From Paenibacillus macerans (lineage in GTDB: Bacteria > Bacillota > Bacilli > Paenibacillales > Paenibacillaceae), in contig NZ_JAMBOE010000014.1 of NCBI RefSeq assembly GCF_023715465.1, forward strand, positions 80,542 through 144,541: a stretch of 64,000 bases of DNA. Reading direction: 5' to 3'. The notes beneath the pieces were generated by a model. That model saw only the letters and a program-made list of their open reading frames with translations, was not told where the DNA came from and made no database searches. Both the position numbers and the translations under genes were made by a program. Positions within the stretch are counted from its first letter, which is position 1. Every line of letters starts with the position of its first letter. Shown piece by piece: positions 52,170 through 61,956 of this stretch.

Positions 52170-53345
52170 ATGAGAATTTCATGGAAAATTTATATTTTGG
52201 CCATTATGAGCTTTATAGTCGGAACTTCGGAATTCGTAATTGCCGGCATTTTGGATATGCTAGCAAGTGATATTGGAGTGTCGGTAGCGGCGGCGGGACA
52301 ACTGATTACGTTATACTCGCTTGCGTATGCCATCGGAACTCCCATTCTTATTGCACTCACGTCCAAAATGGATCGAAGAAAGCTTATGCTGCTGACTTTA
52401 GCATTGTTTTTCGTTGGTAACTTGATCACTGTTATATCTTCAGGCTACGGCATGTTGATTGGAGCAAGAATTATTTTAGCAATCAGCACAGGGGTATTTA
52501 TGGTCGTCGCACTGACTGTTGCAGCCAAAATATCTCATCCAGGAAAACAGGGCGGTGCTATCGCTACGGTTCTCTTAGGCTTTAACCTCGCTCTCATTCT
52601 CGGGGTACCGCTTGGTAGAATCATAGCGAGCGCGAATGATTGGAGAATTATTTTCACAGGGCTTGGAGTACTCAGTTTGATCGCGATGCTGATCCTTTTG
52701 GTCACGATTCCGAAATCGGAAGGCGAAGCTCACGTTCCTATTCGGAAGCAACTCACCTTGTTAAAAAGCCCCCGAATCACAGTCGCGCTGTCCATCAGTT
52801 TTTTCTGGATCATGGGTTATACGATTCTGTACACCTATATCACGCCGTTTCTTCTGGACATTACGGGGATGAGCGAACGGATGGTAAGCATCGGATTGTT
52901 TGCATTTGGGCTAGCCAGTATTATAGGTTCTCAAGTTGGCGGGTACGGTACAGATAAATGGGGCATCCCCCGTACGATGATTGGAGGATTGCTCTTTCAC
53001 GCCGGAATATTATTTTTACTGGCGGCATTCGCTCATTCGTCTATGATCGTGTTGCCTTTGCTTATGTTGTGGTCCTTCTTTGCTTGGTCGATGGGGCCGG
53101 TTCAACAAGTTTATTTAATTGGTATGGCTCCTCAGGCTTCGGGAATCATTCTGAGCTTGAACACTTCCATCGTCCAGTTGGGCACGGCTGTAGGAGCTGT
53201 AATCGGGGGCATCATTGTAGAAAGCTTCTCTCTAACAGCAGTCGGTTGGATTGGCGGAATTGGCGTCGCAATTGCACTCATCCCTGCTATTATTTCTTTA
53301 TCCATGCGTCGCCGATCTGCAGCGGCGGAACAACACGGAGCGTAA
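52170..53345 (+). CDS. MFS transporter (DHA1 family), cassette 2
   Basis: 391 residues, about 12 membrane segments, with FIVGTSEFVIAGILDMLASD and SKMDRRKLML. AAGGGGAGA precedes the ATG. Paralogue of 38555-39739 with the same neighbours in the same order. Probably exports the compound or product handled by the LLM enzyme. Confidence 0.92.
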   Translation: MRISWKIYILAIMSFIVGTSEFVIAGILDMLASDIGVSVAAAGQLITLYSLAYAIGTPILIALTSKMDRRKLMLLTLALFFVGNLITVISSGYGMLIGARIILAISTGVFMVVALTVAAKISHPGKQGGAIATVLLGFNLALILGVPLGRIIASANDWRIIFTGLGVLSLIAMLILLVTIPKSEGEAHVPIRKQLTLLKSPRITVALSISFFWIMGYTILYTYITPFLLDITGMSERMVSIGLFAFGLASIIGSQVGGYGTDKWGIPRTMIGGLLFHAGILFLLAAFAHSSMIVLPLLMLWSFFAWSMGPVQQVYLIGMAPQASGIILSLNTSIVQLGTAVGAVIGGIIVESFSLTAVGWIGGIGVAIALIPAIISLSMRRRSAAAEQHGA

Positions 53346-53611
53346 CCGACAAGCGGAAGTTTGAACTTCTATATAAGTTGAACTAACTAATATCAGCAGA
53401 AGGAAGCAGCGGTGAAAGGTGCTTTCGCTTCGGAAGCATGCGCGTGCTTCTCCCGCATCCTTTCACTCGCTTACCATTGAATCACCGACAATCAGGCCGC
53501 CGATTACTTCGGTGGCCTTCTGTGCATGTTATAAACTTGTTGAGCAAATCTGTTATAATATCGAAACTAAGATAAGGAGTGAATTTACTCTAACGTAAGG
53601 ATGAGTTGCAT
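53346..53611. other. Intergenic hairpins
   Basis: GTGAAAGGTGC and GCATCCTTTCAC bracket an inner palindrome AAGCATGCGCGTGCTT (about 53412-53468). The GGCCGCCGATTACTTCGGTGG hairpin near 53491-53515, followed by CCTTCTGTG, recurs from 43074. Both look like terminators for the MFS gene. No gene seen. Confidence 0.5.
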
Positions 53612-54295
53612 ATGAAAATTTTATTGGTCGAAGATGATAAGACGATCGCGTCGGGACTGGAATATTCGCTGCAGCAAGATGGTTATCAGGCCGTTCTCTG
53701 CCATGATGCGGCTTCAGCCAAAAAAGTGCTCGCCGAAGATATCGATCAGTTCACTTTATGCCTGTTCGATTTACAGCTTCCGGACGGAACTGGCTATGAA
53801 TTATGCAAGATGGTGAAGGAGCGACGGGACATGCCGGTCATCTTTTTGACGGTGATCGATGATGAAGTCAATGTCGTGATGGGACTCGACATGGGAGCCG
53901 ATGATTACATTACCAAACCTTTTCGGGTTCGCGAGCTTCTCTCCCGAATCAAGTCCGTCTTGCGGAGATATCAGAAGCCGTCCCACGCCGGAGCGGTCAT
54001 CGACATCGGCCATGTGCGAATCCATACGCTGGAAGGCAAAGTGTATAAAAACGGTGCCGAAATCCCGCTAACCGCCTTGGAATACCGCTTATTGCTGATT
54101 TTTGGCAACCACGTTGGACAGGTCCTCACCAGGAATCAGCTCTTGGAGCAAATCTGGGACGTGGCCGGCGACTTCGTGAATGACAATACGTTAACGGTCT
54201 ATATCAAAAGGCTGAGGGAAAAGCTGGAGGACAATCCAGAGCAGCCGGCTTTGATCAAAACAGTACGCGGTTTAGGCTATAAGGTCGGTGATTAG
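53612..54295 (+). CDS. OmpR-family response regulator
   Basis: 227 residues from ATG 53612. Receiver with D8/D9, phospho-acceptor D53 (LCLFDLQLPDG) and ITKPF; winged-helix output ending LREKLEDNPEQPALIKTVRGLGYKV. It ends one base before the kinase gene starts, so the pair is cotranscribed. The context (VanZ-like gene and ABC exporter) suggests a cell-envelope or antimicrobial peptide response of the VanR/BceR kind. Confidence 0.93.
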   Translation: MKILLVEDDKTIASGLEYSLQQDGYQAVLCHDAASAKKVLAEDIDQFTLCLFDLQLPDGTGYELCKMVKERRDMPVIFLTVIDDEVNVVMGLDMGADDYITKPFRVRELLSRIKSVLRRYQKPSHAGAVIDIGHVRIHTLEGKVYKNGAEIPLTALEYRLLLIFGNHVGQVLTRNQLLEQIWDVAGDFVNDNTLTVYIKRLREKLEDNPEQPALIKTVRGLGYKVGD

Positions 54296-55297
54296 ATGCT
54301 GCGCAATCGGGAAAATCAAATGTTATTACTCGTCATGGGCTTGATCAGCATAACGGCGATCGTCGTTGCTGCTTTCATTTCGTCCGTCGCCGCGGTATTC
54401 GTTTTTATTGTATCCATGCTGCTTATGGGCACGAGCGTGTTATTCACGAGCTGGAGATACCGCGAGTTAGCGAAGCTTTCCGTCTATTTGCGGGAAATAA
54501 GCAACGGCAATGATTCCCTTGATGTTCGCGATAACCAGGAAGGCGAGCTAAGTATTTTAAAGAATGATATTTACAAAGTAACGCTCATGCTATCGGAGCA
54601 CCGGTCGCTATTGCAGCGGGACAAAATTCAACTGACGGATGCCATATCCGATATTTCACATCAGCTCAAAACGCCGCTCACCTCCATGACGGTGATGGCT
54701 GATTTGTTAAGCGCCCCTGACCTGCCTCCGGCCAAAAGAACGGAGTTCACCCATCATATTCGTATCCAGCTTGAACGTATCGATTGGCTTGTTTCTTCCT
54801 TATTAAAGCTATCGAAAATGGATGCGAGGACCATCCAATTCAAAAAAGACCAAATCCCCGTAAAAAAACTGATCCAAAAGGCATTACAGCCGGTTATGAT
54901 TCCGATGGATATTAAGGGACAGACGATTTCCATCGCGGGCGATGATCATGTCACTTTTGTCGGAGATTTCAATTGGACTGCTGAAGCGGTCATCAATATT
55001 TTAAAAAACGGCGTGGAGCATACGCCTGAAGGCGGAGCAATCGCCATCACATTTTCCGAAAACGCGCTATTCACGGAAATCGTCATTGCTGACAGCGGAA
55101 AAGGCATCCCGAAAGAGGATTTGCCTTATATTTTCAAACGTTTTTACAAAGGAAAGAATGCCAGCGAAGGGAGCATCGGTATAGGGCTTGCGATGGCTCA
55201 CAGCATCATTGCCAGCCAGAACGGCGTGATCGATGTGACGAGCGACAGCGGGAAGGGTACGCAGTTTCGGATTAAATTTTATAAGCATGTGATTTAA
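54296..55297 (+). CDS. Sensor histidine kinase, short-sensor type
   Basis: 333 residues. Two membrane segments close together at about residues 10-50 with almost no outer loop, as in intramembrane-sensing kinases. HisKA with H122 (DISHQLKTPLTSM), N box (AEAVINILKNGVEHTPEGG), DSGKGIP and GIGLAMA. Such kinases usually sense through a partner, often the ABC permease encoded nearby. Phosphorylates the preceding regulator. Confidence 0.93.
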   Translation: MLRNRENQMLLLVMGLISITAIVVAAFISSVAAVFVFIVSMLLMGTSVLFTSWRYRELAKLSVYLREISNGNDSLDVRDNQEGELSILKNDIYKVTLMLSEHRSLLQRDKIQLTDAISDISHQLKTPLTSMTVMADLLSAPDLPPAKRTEFTHHIRIQLERIDWLVSSLLKLSKMDARTIQFKKDQIPVKKLIQKALQPVMIPMDIKGQTISIAGDDHVTFVGDFNWTAEAVINILKNGVEHTPEGGAIAITFSENALFTEIVIADSGKGIPKEDLPYIFKRFYKGKNASEGSIGIGLAMAHSIIASQNGVIDVTSDSGKGTQFRIKFYKHVI

Positions 55298-55321
55298 CGG
55301 CACTCCGTAAGTGACTGAATT

Positions 55322-55349
55322 GTCACCTCCATCGTCACTGGAAAGTCAT
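55322..55349 (+). promoter_or_regulatory. Direct repeats, candidate response regulator binding site
   Basis: GTCAC at 55322, GTCAC at 55334 and GTCAT at 55345, spaced about one helical turn apart, upstream of the VanZ-like gene. OmpR-type regulators bind such direct repeats. A further GTGAC at 55311 is inverted. Confidence 0.45.
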
Positions 55350-55398
55350 TTTGGACAGATAAAATGATATTCATCAGATGAACGATGGAGGTAAGAGC

Positions 55399-56334
55399 AT
55401 GCATTTGAAGCAACAGCGTAAGACTATTTATGCAATCACTATATGCTATACCCTTTTAATTATTTATTTTTGGTTTTTCGCTTTCGGCAGAACGGATAGT
55501 GTAGATCGAATCAGCGAGTACACCTTTATTTTTTTGCCGGATGCTTTTTTTAGAGTGCCGGGTCTATCCGATATTCTACATCCCACGCTGATGGATTTTG
55601 TGGATCTCGGGAACATCGCAGCCTTTATCCCTTTTGGCATATTGATTCCGTTGTTATATCGAACCAGCTTTGTTCGCTTTATGACTTTGTTCATCCTGTC
55701 CATTCTTGTGGTGGAGACCATTCAGGCACTAACTTTCCTCGGCAGCTTTGATATTAACGACGTCATCCAGAACTCATTGGGTGCTGCCATCGGATTCGGG
55801 GCGTACAAGCTTGGCTTTCGTACAAAAAACAACTGGAGAAATATTGCTGTCACGGGTATTTCCAGTGCTGTCTTGATGCTCGGCGTGTGGGGGGTCTTCG
55901 GGATGATTGACCAAATGTTCACCAAAGAAATGGGCCCCTTTGTGGCGATCAACGATTTGAAGGATAGTACCGGGAATACAATAACGGGAACCAAACCGAG
56001 CAGTCTTAAGATTGGCGGTCAAGACGTGGAACCCCAATATAATGTGTATGGCATCGAAGGTAACAAGCAGGAGACGTACACGTATACGTTAGGCAATAAG
56101 GAGTTGTATCTTAGCTTGAATTATGGAATTCCTGATCAGAAGGATTTCCAGGGCAGCATCAAGGTTACCATTGACGGGCAGGAGTTCCTGTCCGTATCCG
56201 CAGAAGATCAACTCCATGAGCCGGATATGAGGATCATTTATCTCCCCCAGGCAAATGAGCTTACGATAACTATTGAGGGGAATGAAACCATTTGGGATGT
56301 TGGATATAGAGAGATGGTATATACCTGGAATTGA
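55399..56334 (+). CDS. VanZ-like membrane protein with C-terminal extracytoplasmic domain
   Basis: 311 residues from ATG 55399, GGAGGTAAG upstream. VanZ core with about four membrane segments: IYAITICYTLLIIYFWFF, NIAAFIPFGILIPLL, LFILSILVVETIQ and FDINDVIQNSLGAAIGFGAYK. It then has a fifth segment and an added ~120-residue beta-rich domain, longer than VanZ itself. VanZ-family proteins give low-level lipoglycopeptide resistance. It lies between the two-component genes and the ABC exporter. Confidence 0.85.
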   Translation: MHLKQQRKTIYAITICYTLLIIYFWFFAFGRTDSVDRISEYTFIFLPDAFFRVPGLSDILHPTLMDFVDLGNIAAFIPFGILIPLLYRTSFVRFMTLFILSILVVETIQALTFLGSFDINDVIQNSLGAAIGFGAYKLGFRTKNNWRNIAVTGISSAVLMLGVWGVFGMIDQMFTKEMGPFVAINDLKDSTGNTITGTKPSSLKIGGQDVEPQYNVYGIEGNKQETYTYTLGNKELYLSLNYGIPDQKDFQGSIKVTIDGQEFLSVSAEDQLHEPDMRIIYLPQANELTITIEGNETIWDVGYREMVYTWN

Positions 56335-56358
56335 GCATTTAGGGAAGGGGGTATAACA

Positions 56359-57042
56359 ATGGAAATTTTAAAAATTGAGCATTTGTCTAAAATATACGGC
56401 ACAGGCGAATCGGCGGTGAAGGCGCTTGACGATGTTTCCTTTTCGGTCCAAAAAGGCGAATTTGTCGCGATTATTGGCCCGTCCGGATCGGGGAAATCGA
56501 CGCTCCTTCATCTGCTGGGCGGCGTGGATCGGCCGACTGGCGGGAAAGTTTATGTTCAGGATACGGATATGTATGCCTTGAACGAAACGCAGCTGGCCAT
56601 CTTCAGGCGCAGGCAAATCGGCCTGATCTACCAGTTTTTCAATCTGATTCCCGTCCTGACGGTAGAAGAGAATATTACGCTGCCGCTCTTGCTGGATAAA
56701 CAAAAGGTAGATCAAAGGCAATTGGCTGGCCTTGTGAATACGTTGAATTTGCAGCATCGGTTAAACCACCTGCCGAATCAGCTATCCGGCGGACAGCAGC
56801 AGCGTGTCTCGATCGGCCGAGCGCTCATCGGCAATCCTGCGATCATGCTGGCCGACGAACCGACCGGGAATCTGGACAGCAAGAATAGCAGCGAGATCAT
56901 CGACTTATTAAAAATGCTGAATAAGACCTATCATCAGACGCTGATCGTGATCACACACGACGAACGGATCGCCTTGCAAGCCGACAGGATCATTTCGATT
57001 GAAGACGGGAGGATTGCCAAAGACGAGGTGATCAGGCGATGA
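56359..57042 (+). CDS. ABC transporter ATP-binding protein (MacB/LolD-like)
   Basis: 227 residues. Walker A GPSGSGKSTLL, Q loop IYQFFNLIPVLT, signature LSGGQQQRVSIGRA, Walker B AIMLADEPTGNLDS and the H switch VITHDERIA. GGAAGGGGG upstream. It overlaps the permease gene by 4 bases, forming one exporter. Confidence 0.95.
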   Translation: MEILKIEHLSKIYGTGESAVKALDDVSFSVQKGEFVAIIGPSGSGKSTLLHLLGGVDRPTGGKVYVQDTDMYALNETQLAIFRRRQIGLIYQFFNLIPVLTVEENITLPLLLDKQKVDQRQLAGLVNTLNLQHRLNHLPNQLSGGQQQRVSIGRALIGNPAIMLADEPTGNLDSKNSSEIIDLLKMLNKTYHQTLIVITHDERIALQADRIISIEDGRIAKDEVIRR

Positions 57043-59630
57043 ATATTGTCAATACATTAACCATCCGGCATCTGAGGCAGAACAAGAGACGAACGCTTGT
57101 AACCATCATCGGCGTCATCATTTCGGTTGCCATGGTGACCGCTGTCGCTACGCTTGTTTTCTCCTTTTCGGATTTAATGATTAGGCAGACCATTGCGGAT
57201 ACAGGGGAGTGGCATGTCCAATATCAAAATGTGACCAAAGAACAGCTGACGGCGATACGGGGCGATGATGCAACCAAAAGCGTTGCGATCACAAGAGACC
57301 TTGGCTATGCCCCATTAGAAGGGGGACAAAATCCTAATAAGCCGTACTTGTTCATCAAGGAATATGATGCGCAGGGCTTCGCGCAATTTCAAGTTGAACT
57401 AAGCAAGGGGCGTCTTCCGCGTACGGACAAGGAAGTTGTGATCTCCGAGCCCGTTGCCACGAATGCCAAAGTGAAGTGCGAAATCGGCGATCGTTTAACC
57501 CTTCGCGTTGGCAAACGATTCGAACAAGGGGGCGATCATCCCCTGGATCAGACCGAATCGCTGCGCAGGGAAGACGGCACATTGACCGAAACGTTGCAGC
57601 ATATCAAGATAAGGGATTATACGGTGGTAGGCTTCATCAAGCGTCCTGCATGGGAAACGGCGTGGGCCCCGGGCTATACAATCATTAGCTATGTCGATGA
57701 TCATATCATCGGGGGAAACGATCGAGTTGATGCGTCGGTGGTCTTGCAGCGTGTCAATCCGTCCTTGTTCGCTCATGCGGAGGATTTGGCTAAGCAAAAC
57801 CAAATTGAAACCGTCCAATATAATAACGATTTGCTTCATTATTACGGCTTGTCCAAAAGCGAAGCCTCGTACAGCATGATGTTCTCATTATCGGCGATCA
57901 TTATGGCGGTTATTATGATGGGCTCGTTTTCGCTCATCTATAACGCATTTGCGATATCCGTCGCGGAACGTTCCCGCCATTTAGGGATGCTTGCGAGCGT
58001 GGGGGCTACGAAAAGGCAGAAGCGAAATTCCGTGCTTTTTGAAGGTATCGTTATTGGCTTGATCAGCATTCCCATTGGCATCCTATGCGGTCTTGCCGGG
58101 ATCGGGATCATCTTTTGGTTTATGAACACGATGATTGAAGAGGCATTATGGACCAGTGAAAAGCTGAGGCTCATCGTTACGCCATTATCGATCTTGATAG
58201 CTTGTCTTGTTTCGATGCTGACGATTTTCGTTTCGGCGTATCTGCCGGCGCTCAAAGCATCCAAGGTATCTGCTATGGACGCGATTCGCCAAACGACCGA
58301 CATAAAGCTTAGGGCCAAAGCTGTGAAAACGTCGAAGTTCATTCGCAAGCTCTTCGGGATCGAAGCGGAAATCGGGCTGAAAAACTTAAAAAGGAACAAA
58401 CGGAGATATCATGCGATTCTTTTTTCGCTGGTCATCAGCATCGTTTTGTTTTTGACGGTATCGTTTTTTACGGCCGGCATGACACAATCCCTGGAACTGT
58501 CGCGGGAAGGCGTCAATTACGATATTGAAGTATCATACAGCAATGGCAAAAGAATAGATGACCGGTTGATGCAATCGATTGTATCCCTGAATGGCGTCAC
58601 GGAATACAACGTGATTCACGAGTTATATGGGAACGCTTGGGTTGATACAGCGATTATCGCCGATGAATTGCAAGAGAAGGTTAAGAAGGATAAGAGTATG
58701 CTGCAAGACGGGAAATACCCTTACGATATTAAAATTCTTGCCTTAAACGATTCGAGTCTGCAAGCCTATGCCAAAGCGGTTGGCGCAGACTATGAGCAGC
58801 TTACGGATCCGGATCATCCCGCCGCGATCGTGATGGATACGATTCATTACAAAGATATGGGCACGGGGAAATATGTGCAGACGAAGGCCGTGTATACGAA
58901 GGTCGGTCAAAGTATCGAGCTAACGAACTTCTATCAAGAGAATGGGGAAGAAACGAAGGCAGACAAAGTGATCGTTGCCGCATTGACGGATCAAGCCCCG
59001 ATGGGGATGAATCCGATAGGCGTAGGCGGGTTAAATATGATCGTGTCGGAACGCGTCTTGAATTGGCTGGCAGGCGACGAGGACCAAGCTAACGCTTCGA
59101 CGTACCTCCATTTGAAAAGCACGGAACCGATGAGAACGCAGCAGGAAATTGAAGAGATGCATGAGACCAATCTGAATGTCTACAATGTATATCAATCCAG
59201 AAAAAGCGAAGAACGGCAGATTCTCTTGATGTCAGTCTTTTCCTACGGTTTTATCGTATTAATCTCTGCGATTTCCATTGCCAACATTTTTAATACGATC
59301 TCGACGGGGTTGTCGCTTCGCAAACGAGAATTTGCGATGCTGAAATCCGTAGGCATGACGCCAAAAGGCTTTGCGAAAATGATGAACTATGAAAGTATTT
59401 TTTATGGGGTCAAGTCGCTGTTGTTCGGGCTTCCCGTCAGTTTCGCCGTGATGGTTCTGATCTATAGAGCATTCGCGAACAAATTCAGCTACGGGTTCAC
59501 CCTGCCCTGGATGAGCATTCTGTCTGTCATTGTCGCCGTATTTGTCATTGTCAGTTCCGCGATTGTTTATTCCGGCGCGAAAGTACGAAAGGAAAATATT
59601 ATTGATGCATTAAAGCAAGAGAATATATGA
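57039..59630 (+). CDS. FtsX-type ABC transporter permease
   Basis: 863 residues. One N-terminal membrane segment, a large outer domain, a first FtsX domain (SVAERSRHLGMLASVGATKRQKR), a second outer domain, then a second FtsX domain (SLRKREFAMLKSVGMTPKGF). The length and two-domain form fit type VII (MacB-like) exporters acting on envelope-targeting peptides, or BceB-like sensors. With the kinase and regulator upstream it is likely both the effector and the sensor of the same signal. Confidence 0.92.
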   Translation: MNIVNTLTIRHLRQNKRRTLVTIIGVIISVAMVTAVATLVFSFSDLMIRQTIADTGEWHVQYQNVTKEQLTAIRGDDATKSVAITRDLGYAPLEGGQNPNKPYLFIKEYDAQGFAQFQVELSKGRLPRTDKEVVISEPVATNAKVKCEIGDRLTLRVGKRFEQGGDHPLDQTESLRREDGTLTETLQHIKIRDYTVVGFIKRPAWETAWAPGYTIISYVDDHIIGGNDRVDASVVLQRVNPSLFAHAEDLAKQNQIETVQYNNDLLHYYGLSKSEASYSMMFSLSAIIMAVIMMGSFSLIYNAFAISVAERSRHLGMLASVGATKRQKRNSVLFEGIVIGLISIPIGILCGLAGIGIIFWFMNTMIEEALWTSEKLRLIVTPLSILIACLVSMLTIFVSAYLPALKASKVSAMDAIRQTTDIKLRAKAVKTSKFIRKLFGIEAEIGLKNLKRNKRRYHAILFSLVISIVLFLTVSFFTAGMTQSLELSREGVNYDIEVSYSNGKRIDDRLMQSIVSLNGVTEYNVIHELYGNAWVDTAIIADELQEKVKKDKSMLQDGKYPYDIKILALNDSSLQAYAKAVGADYEQLTDPDHPAAIVMDTIHYKDMGTGKYVQTKAVYTKVGQSIELTNFYQENGEETKADKVIVAALTDQAPMGMNPIGVGGLNMIVSERVLNWLAGDEDQANASTYLHLKSTEPMRTQQEIEEMHETNLNVYNVYQSRKSEERQILLMSVFSYGFIVLISAISIANIFNTISTGLSLRKREFAMLKSVGMTPKGFAKMMNYESIFYGVKSLLFGLPVSFAVMVLIYRAFANKFSYGFTLPWMSILSVIVAVFVIVSSAIVYSGAKVRKENIIDALKQENI

Positions 59631-59718
59631 TAGCCATCGGTCAATATGAGTGATGTATACTGTCACCAAGAAAAGTCTTAATATTGTTGACTAAGGGCGT
59701 TTGAAGCTGGGAAATTAA

Positions 59719-59738
59719 GGGCACCCGAAAGGGTGCCC
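59719..59738. terminator. Hairpin between convergent genes
   Basis: GGGCACCC-GAAA-GGGTGCCC, perfect 8-bp stem between the convergent permease and VOC genes. T residues are weak on both sides (TTAATTT on the minus strand). Confidence 0.55.
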
Positions 59739-59815
59739 GTCCGAGCAGGATGGCTTCTTCTGGTCTTCATAGCCGATCTTGTCCGAGACTGCTGCGGTTT
59801 CAAGGTTCTCTTCTC

Positions 59816-60193
59816 TTAACCGACCAAACTAATGAGATTGCCGTCGGGATCCTTGACGATCGCATAGCCCTCTCCCCAAGGCGTATCCTGCGGCGCGAGA
59901 TATCCGGTATAGCCCTTAGCCGTCAATTGACGGTACAATTCGTCCAGCGCTTCGCGGCTGTCTAACTGGAAGGCGATCTCCATCCGATGTCCGTCAGGCC
60001 TTTCGCTGCCGCCTAGAATGCCTTCCGCCATTTCCCATGTGTCGAAGGCCAGGATCATCCCGTTTAGCTCCACCTCTACGTGCTGTTCTTCGTCGGCGCT
60101 TGCCGGAATTTCCAATCCCAGCGTACGGTAGAAATTCAAAGCCCGTTCCATCCGCTCCACGAAAATCGCAACTCTCTTCACTTTAACCGTCAT
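59816..60193 (-). CDS. VOC family protein
   Basis: 125 residues from ATG 60193, GGGAGTG 6 bases upstream. Typical halves: VKRVAIFVERMERALNFYRTLGLEI and the C-terminal YAIVKDPDGNLISLVG. Probably the second gene of an operon with the AraC-type regulator that lies 85 bp upstream on the same strand. Confidence 0.88.
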   Translation of the reverse strand: MTVKVKRVAIFVERMERALNFYRTLGLEIPASADEEQHVEVELNGMILAFDTWEMAEGILGGSERPDGHRMEIAFQLDSREALDELYRQLTAKGYTGYLAPQDTPWGEGYAIVKDPDGNLISLVG

Positions 60194-60278
60194 GTTTGAC
60201 ACTCCCATCGTTGTGATTTATTTGCACCCCCATTGTATCTTTGGAGTCGACGGTCAAAATAGGAAATATCGGACTTCT

Positions 60279-61097
60279 TCATCCCCGTTTGGTCAGGCGT
60301 TTAAGAGGCACCCCGTAGTAACGGGCGAAGGTATTGGCAAAATGAGACTGATCGTAATAGCCGTATTCCAGCGCAAGATCCGTCAACCTGGAATAGCCCC
60401 CGCTGGCGAACTCCCGTAGAATACTTTGAAACCGGATGATCCCCAGCATCTCCTTTGGGCTTAACCCGAGCTCCCTGTGAAACGCCCTTCTCAGGTGCCT
60501 CTCGCTGAAATGAACCTGATCCGCCAAATCCGCCACGGAAAGATTGCCTTTGCAGGCATACATATGCTGCATGCTTTGGTATACCAGAGAAGGAGCAGGC
60601 CCGTCGCTGTCCGTCAGCAATTGGTCTAATTTATGCTCGACCCGTTCCATGATCTCTTTTGTTGTCTTGGCGGTCAGAATTTGTTCAACCCAATTCAGCC
60701 CTTCAAGGCCCCAGACATCTTCCAGGTAGACAGGGTGTTCCTTAAACGCCGAGAGGGGGAACTTCAATAACGTTCGGGCTGCTTCCGAATACATCCGAAT
60801 GCCGAATATCGAACGAGCCTGGGCGAAATGCAAAACTTCGGTTCGCGTCGCCAGCCCTTTGACCCGGGCAGCTTTTCGGCTTGAGGGAGAACTAAGATCG
60901 ATAACGATATCGAAGCAGCCATCCGGAATGACGCGATGCCATTGGCGCTCCGGCATCGGCTGATAGTTCATCGTCCAATAGAAGGCTACGATCGATTCCA
61001 AGCGGCGGCTCGGCGCATATTCAAGGCAACGGTACCAGGGTCGGCGCAGCTCCGGCTGCAATGCGGGTGTATGGATGGGACGATAAGGATGAGTCAT
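60279..61097 (-). CDS. AraC-family regulator (DUF6597-type N-terminus)
   Basis: 272 residues. N-terminal domain with RHRVIPDGCFDIVIDLS-like segment (HRVIPDGCFDIVIDL) and the C-terminal HTH (SVADLADQVHFSERHLRRAFHRELGLSPKEML). This combination is common beside small VOC or DinB-type genes. Likely regulates itself and the VOC gene. Confidence 0.9.
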   Translation of the reverse strand: MTHPYRPIHTPALQPELRRPWYRCLEYAPSRRLESIVAFYWTMNYQPMPERQWHRVIPDGCFDIVIDLSSPSSRKAARVKGLATRTEVLHFAQARSIFGIRMYSEAARTLLKFPLSAFKEHPVYLEDVWGLEGLNWVEQILTAKTTKEIMERVEHKLDQLLTDSDGPAPSLVYQSMQHMYACKGNLSVADLADQVHFSERHLRRAFHRELGLSPKEMLGIIRFQSILREFASGGYSRLTDLALEYGYYDQSHFANTFARYYGVPLKRLTKRG

Positions 61098-61301
61098 CTT
61101 AACCTCTGCGTATTTTATAGTTGATTGTGGGATGGACGACTAATCTTCTCGTATCCATCCCTCATCGAAGTAAATCGCTTTATAGTTTACTCTATAGTTT
61201 AAACTCTAGTTGTTCAAGTTCAGAACAGCAAAATCAAAGTGCAAATCAATTCTTTACCGATCGTTCTCAATATGTTATATTGACGATGGGAGGGAAAGGG
61301 A

Positions 61302-61880
61302 ATGGCGAGAAGCAAGGAGTTTGACGAGAATGCGGTATTGGATAAAGCGATGAGGCTCTTTTGGGAACAAGGTTACGAGAAGACGTCAATGACCGATCTG
61401 GTCGAGCGCATGGGAATCCATCGAAGAAGCTTGTATGACACATTTGGCGACAAACATACGTTGTTTTTAAAAGCGCTGGACCGTTTCAACGAGAAGATCA
61501 ACGCCGCGCTTGCAGCTGGAGTTAAACGTTCCCAGACAGCAAGGGAAGCTCTTCAGTTTATTTTTAACTTCATGATTGATGGACAAGCAGACATGCCTTC
61601 CGGCTGTTTAATGGTAAATTCGGCAGTGGAATTGGCAGCACGCGATACCGATGTCGATGCGAAGTTCGCTAAGATGTTTACAATAGCAGAACAGCTGCTC
61701 AAGGAAATTATTCTCTGGGGGCAGCGAGACGGTGAATTCACCGCTGATTGCGATGCCGAGGAATTGGCAGAGTATCTGCACAATGTATGGGTCGGTTTAA
61801 GGGTAATGGCAAGAACCTCGGCTGCCAAAGAAAAACTTCACCGGATAGCCGATACATCGATAAAATTTTTAGGAAGATAA
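61302..61880 (+). CDS. TetR/AcrR-family repressor
   Basis: 192 residues from ATG 61302, GGGAGGGAAAGG upstream. HTH at the N-terminus (RLFWEQGYEKTSMTDLVERMGIHRRSLYDTFGDK in outline), ligand-binding helical C-terminus (SGCLMVNSAVELAARD) of the YcdC/AcrR-like C-terminal type. Probably represses the SDR and MDR genes that follow, through the palindrome at 61904. Confidence 0.93.
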   Translation: MARSKEFDENAVLDKAMRLFWEQGYEKTSMTDLVERMGIHRRSLYDTFGDKHTLFLKALDRFNEKINAALAAGVKRSQTAREALQFIFNFMIDGQADMPSGCLMVNSAVELAARDTDVDAKFAKMFTIAEQLLKEIILWGQRDGEFTADCDAEELAEYLHNVWVGLRVMARTSAAKEKLHRIADTSIKFLGR

Positions 61881-61903
61881 CGAGAAAAAATTTTTTTCTA
61901 ATT

Positions 61904-61917
61904 AGAATGATCATTCT
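61904..61917. promoter_or_regulatory. Perfect palindrome, candidate TetR operator
   Basis: AGAATGATCATTCT, a 14-bp perfect palindrome 40 bases before the SDR gene; flanking TTTCTAATT and CTCAAAT extend the symmetry loosely. Position and form fit a TetR-family operator. Confidence 0.6.
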
Positions 61918-61956
61918 CAAATATGGATGGCAGCATATAACAAGGAGGAATAGTCC

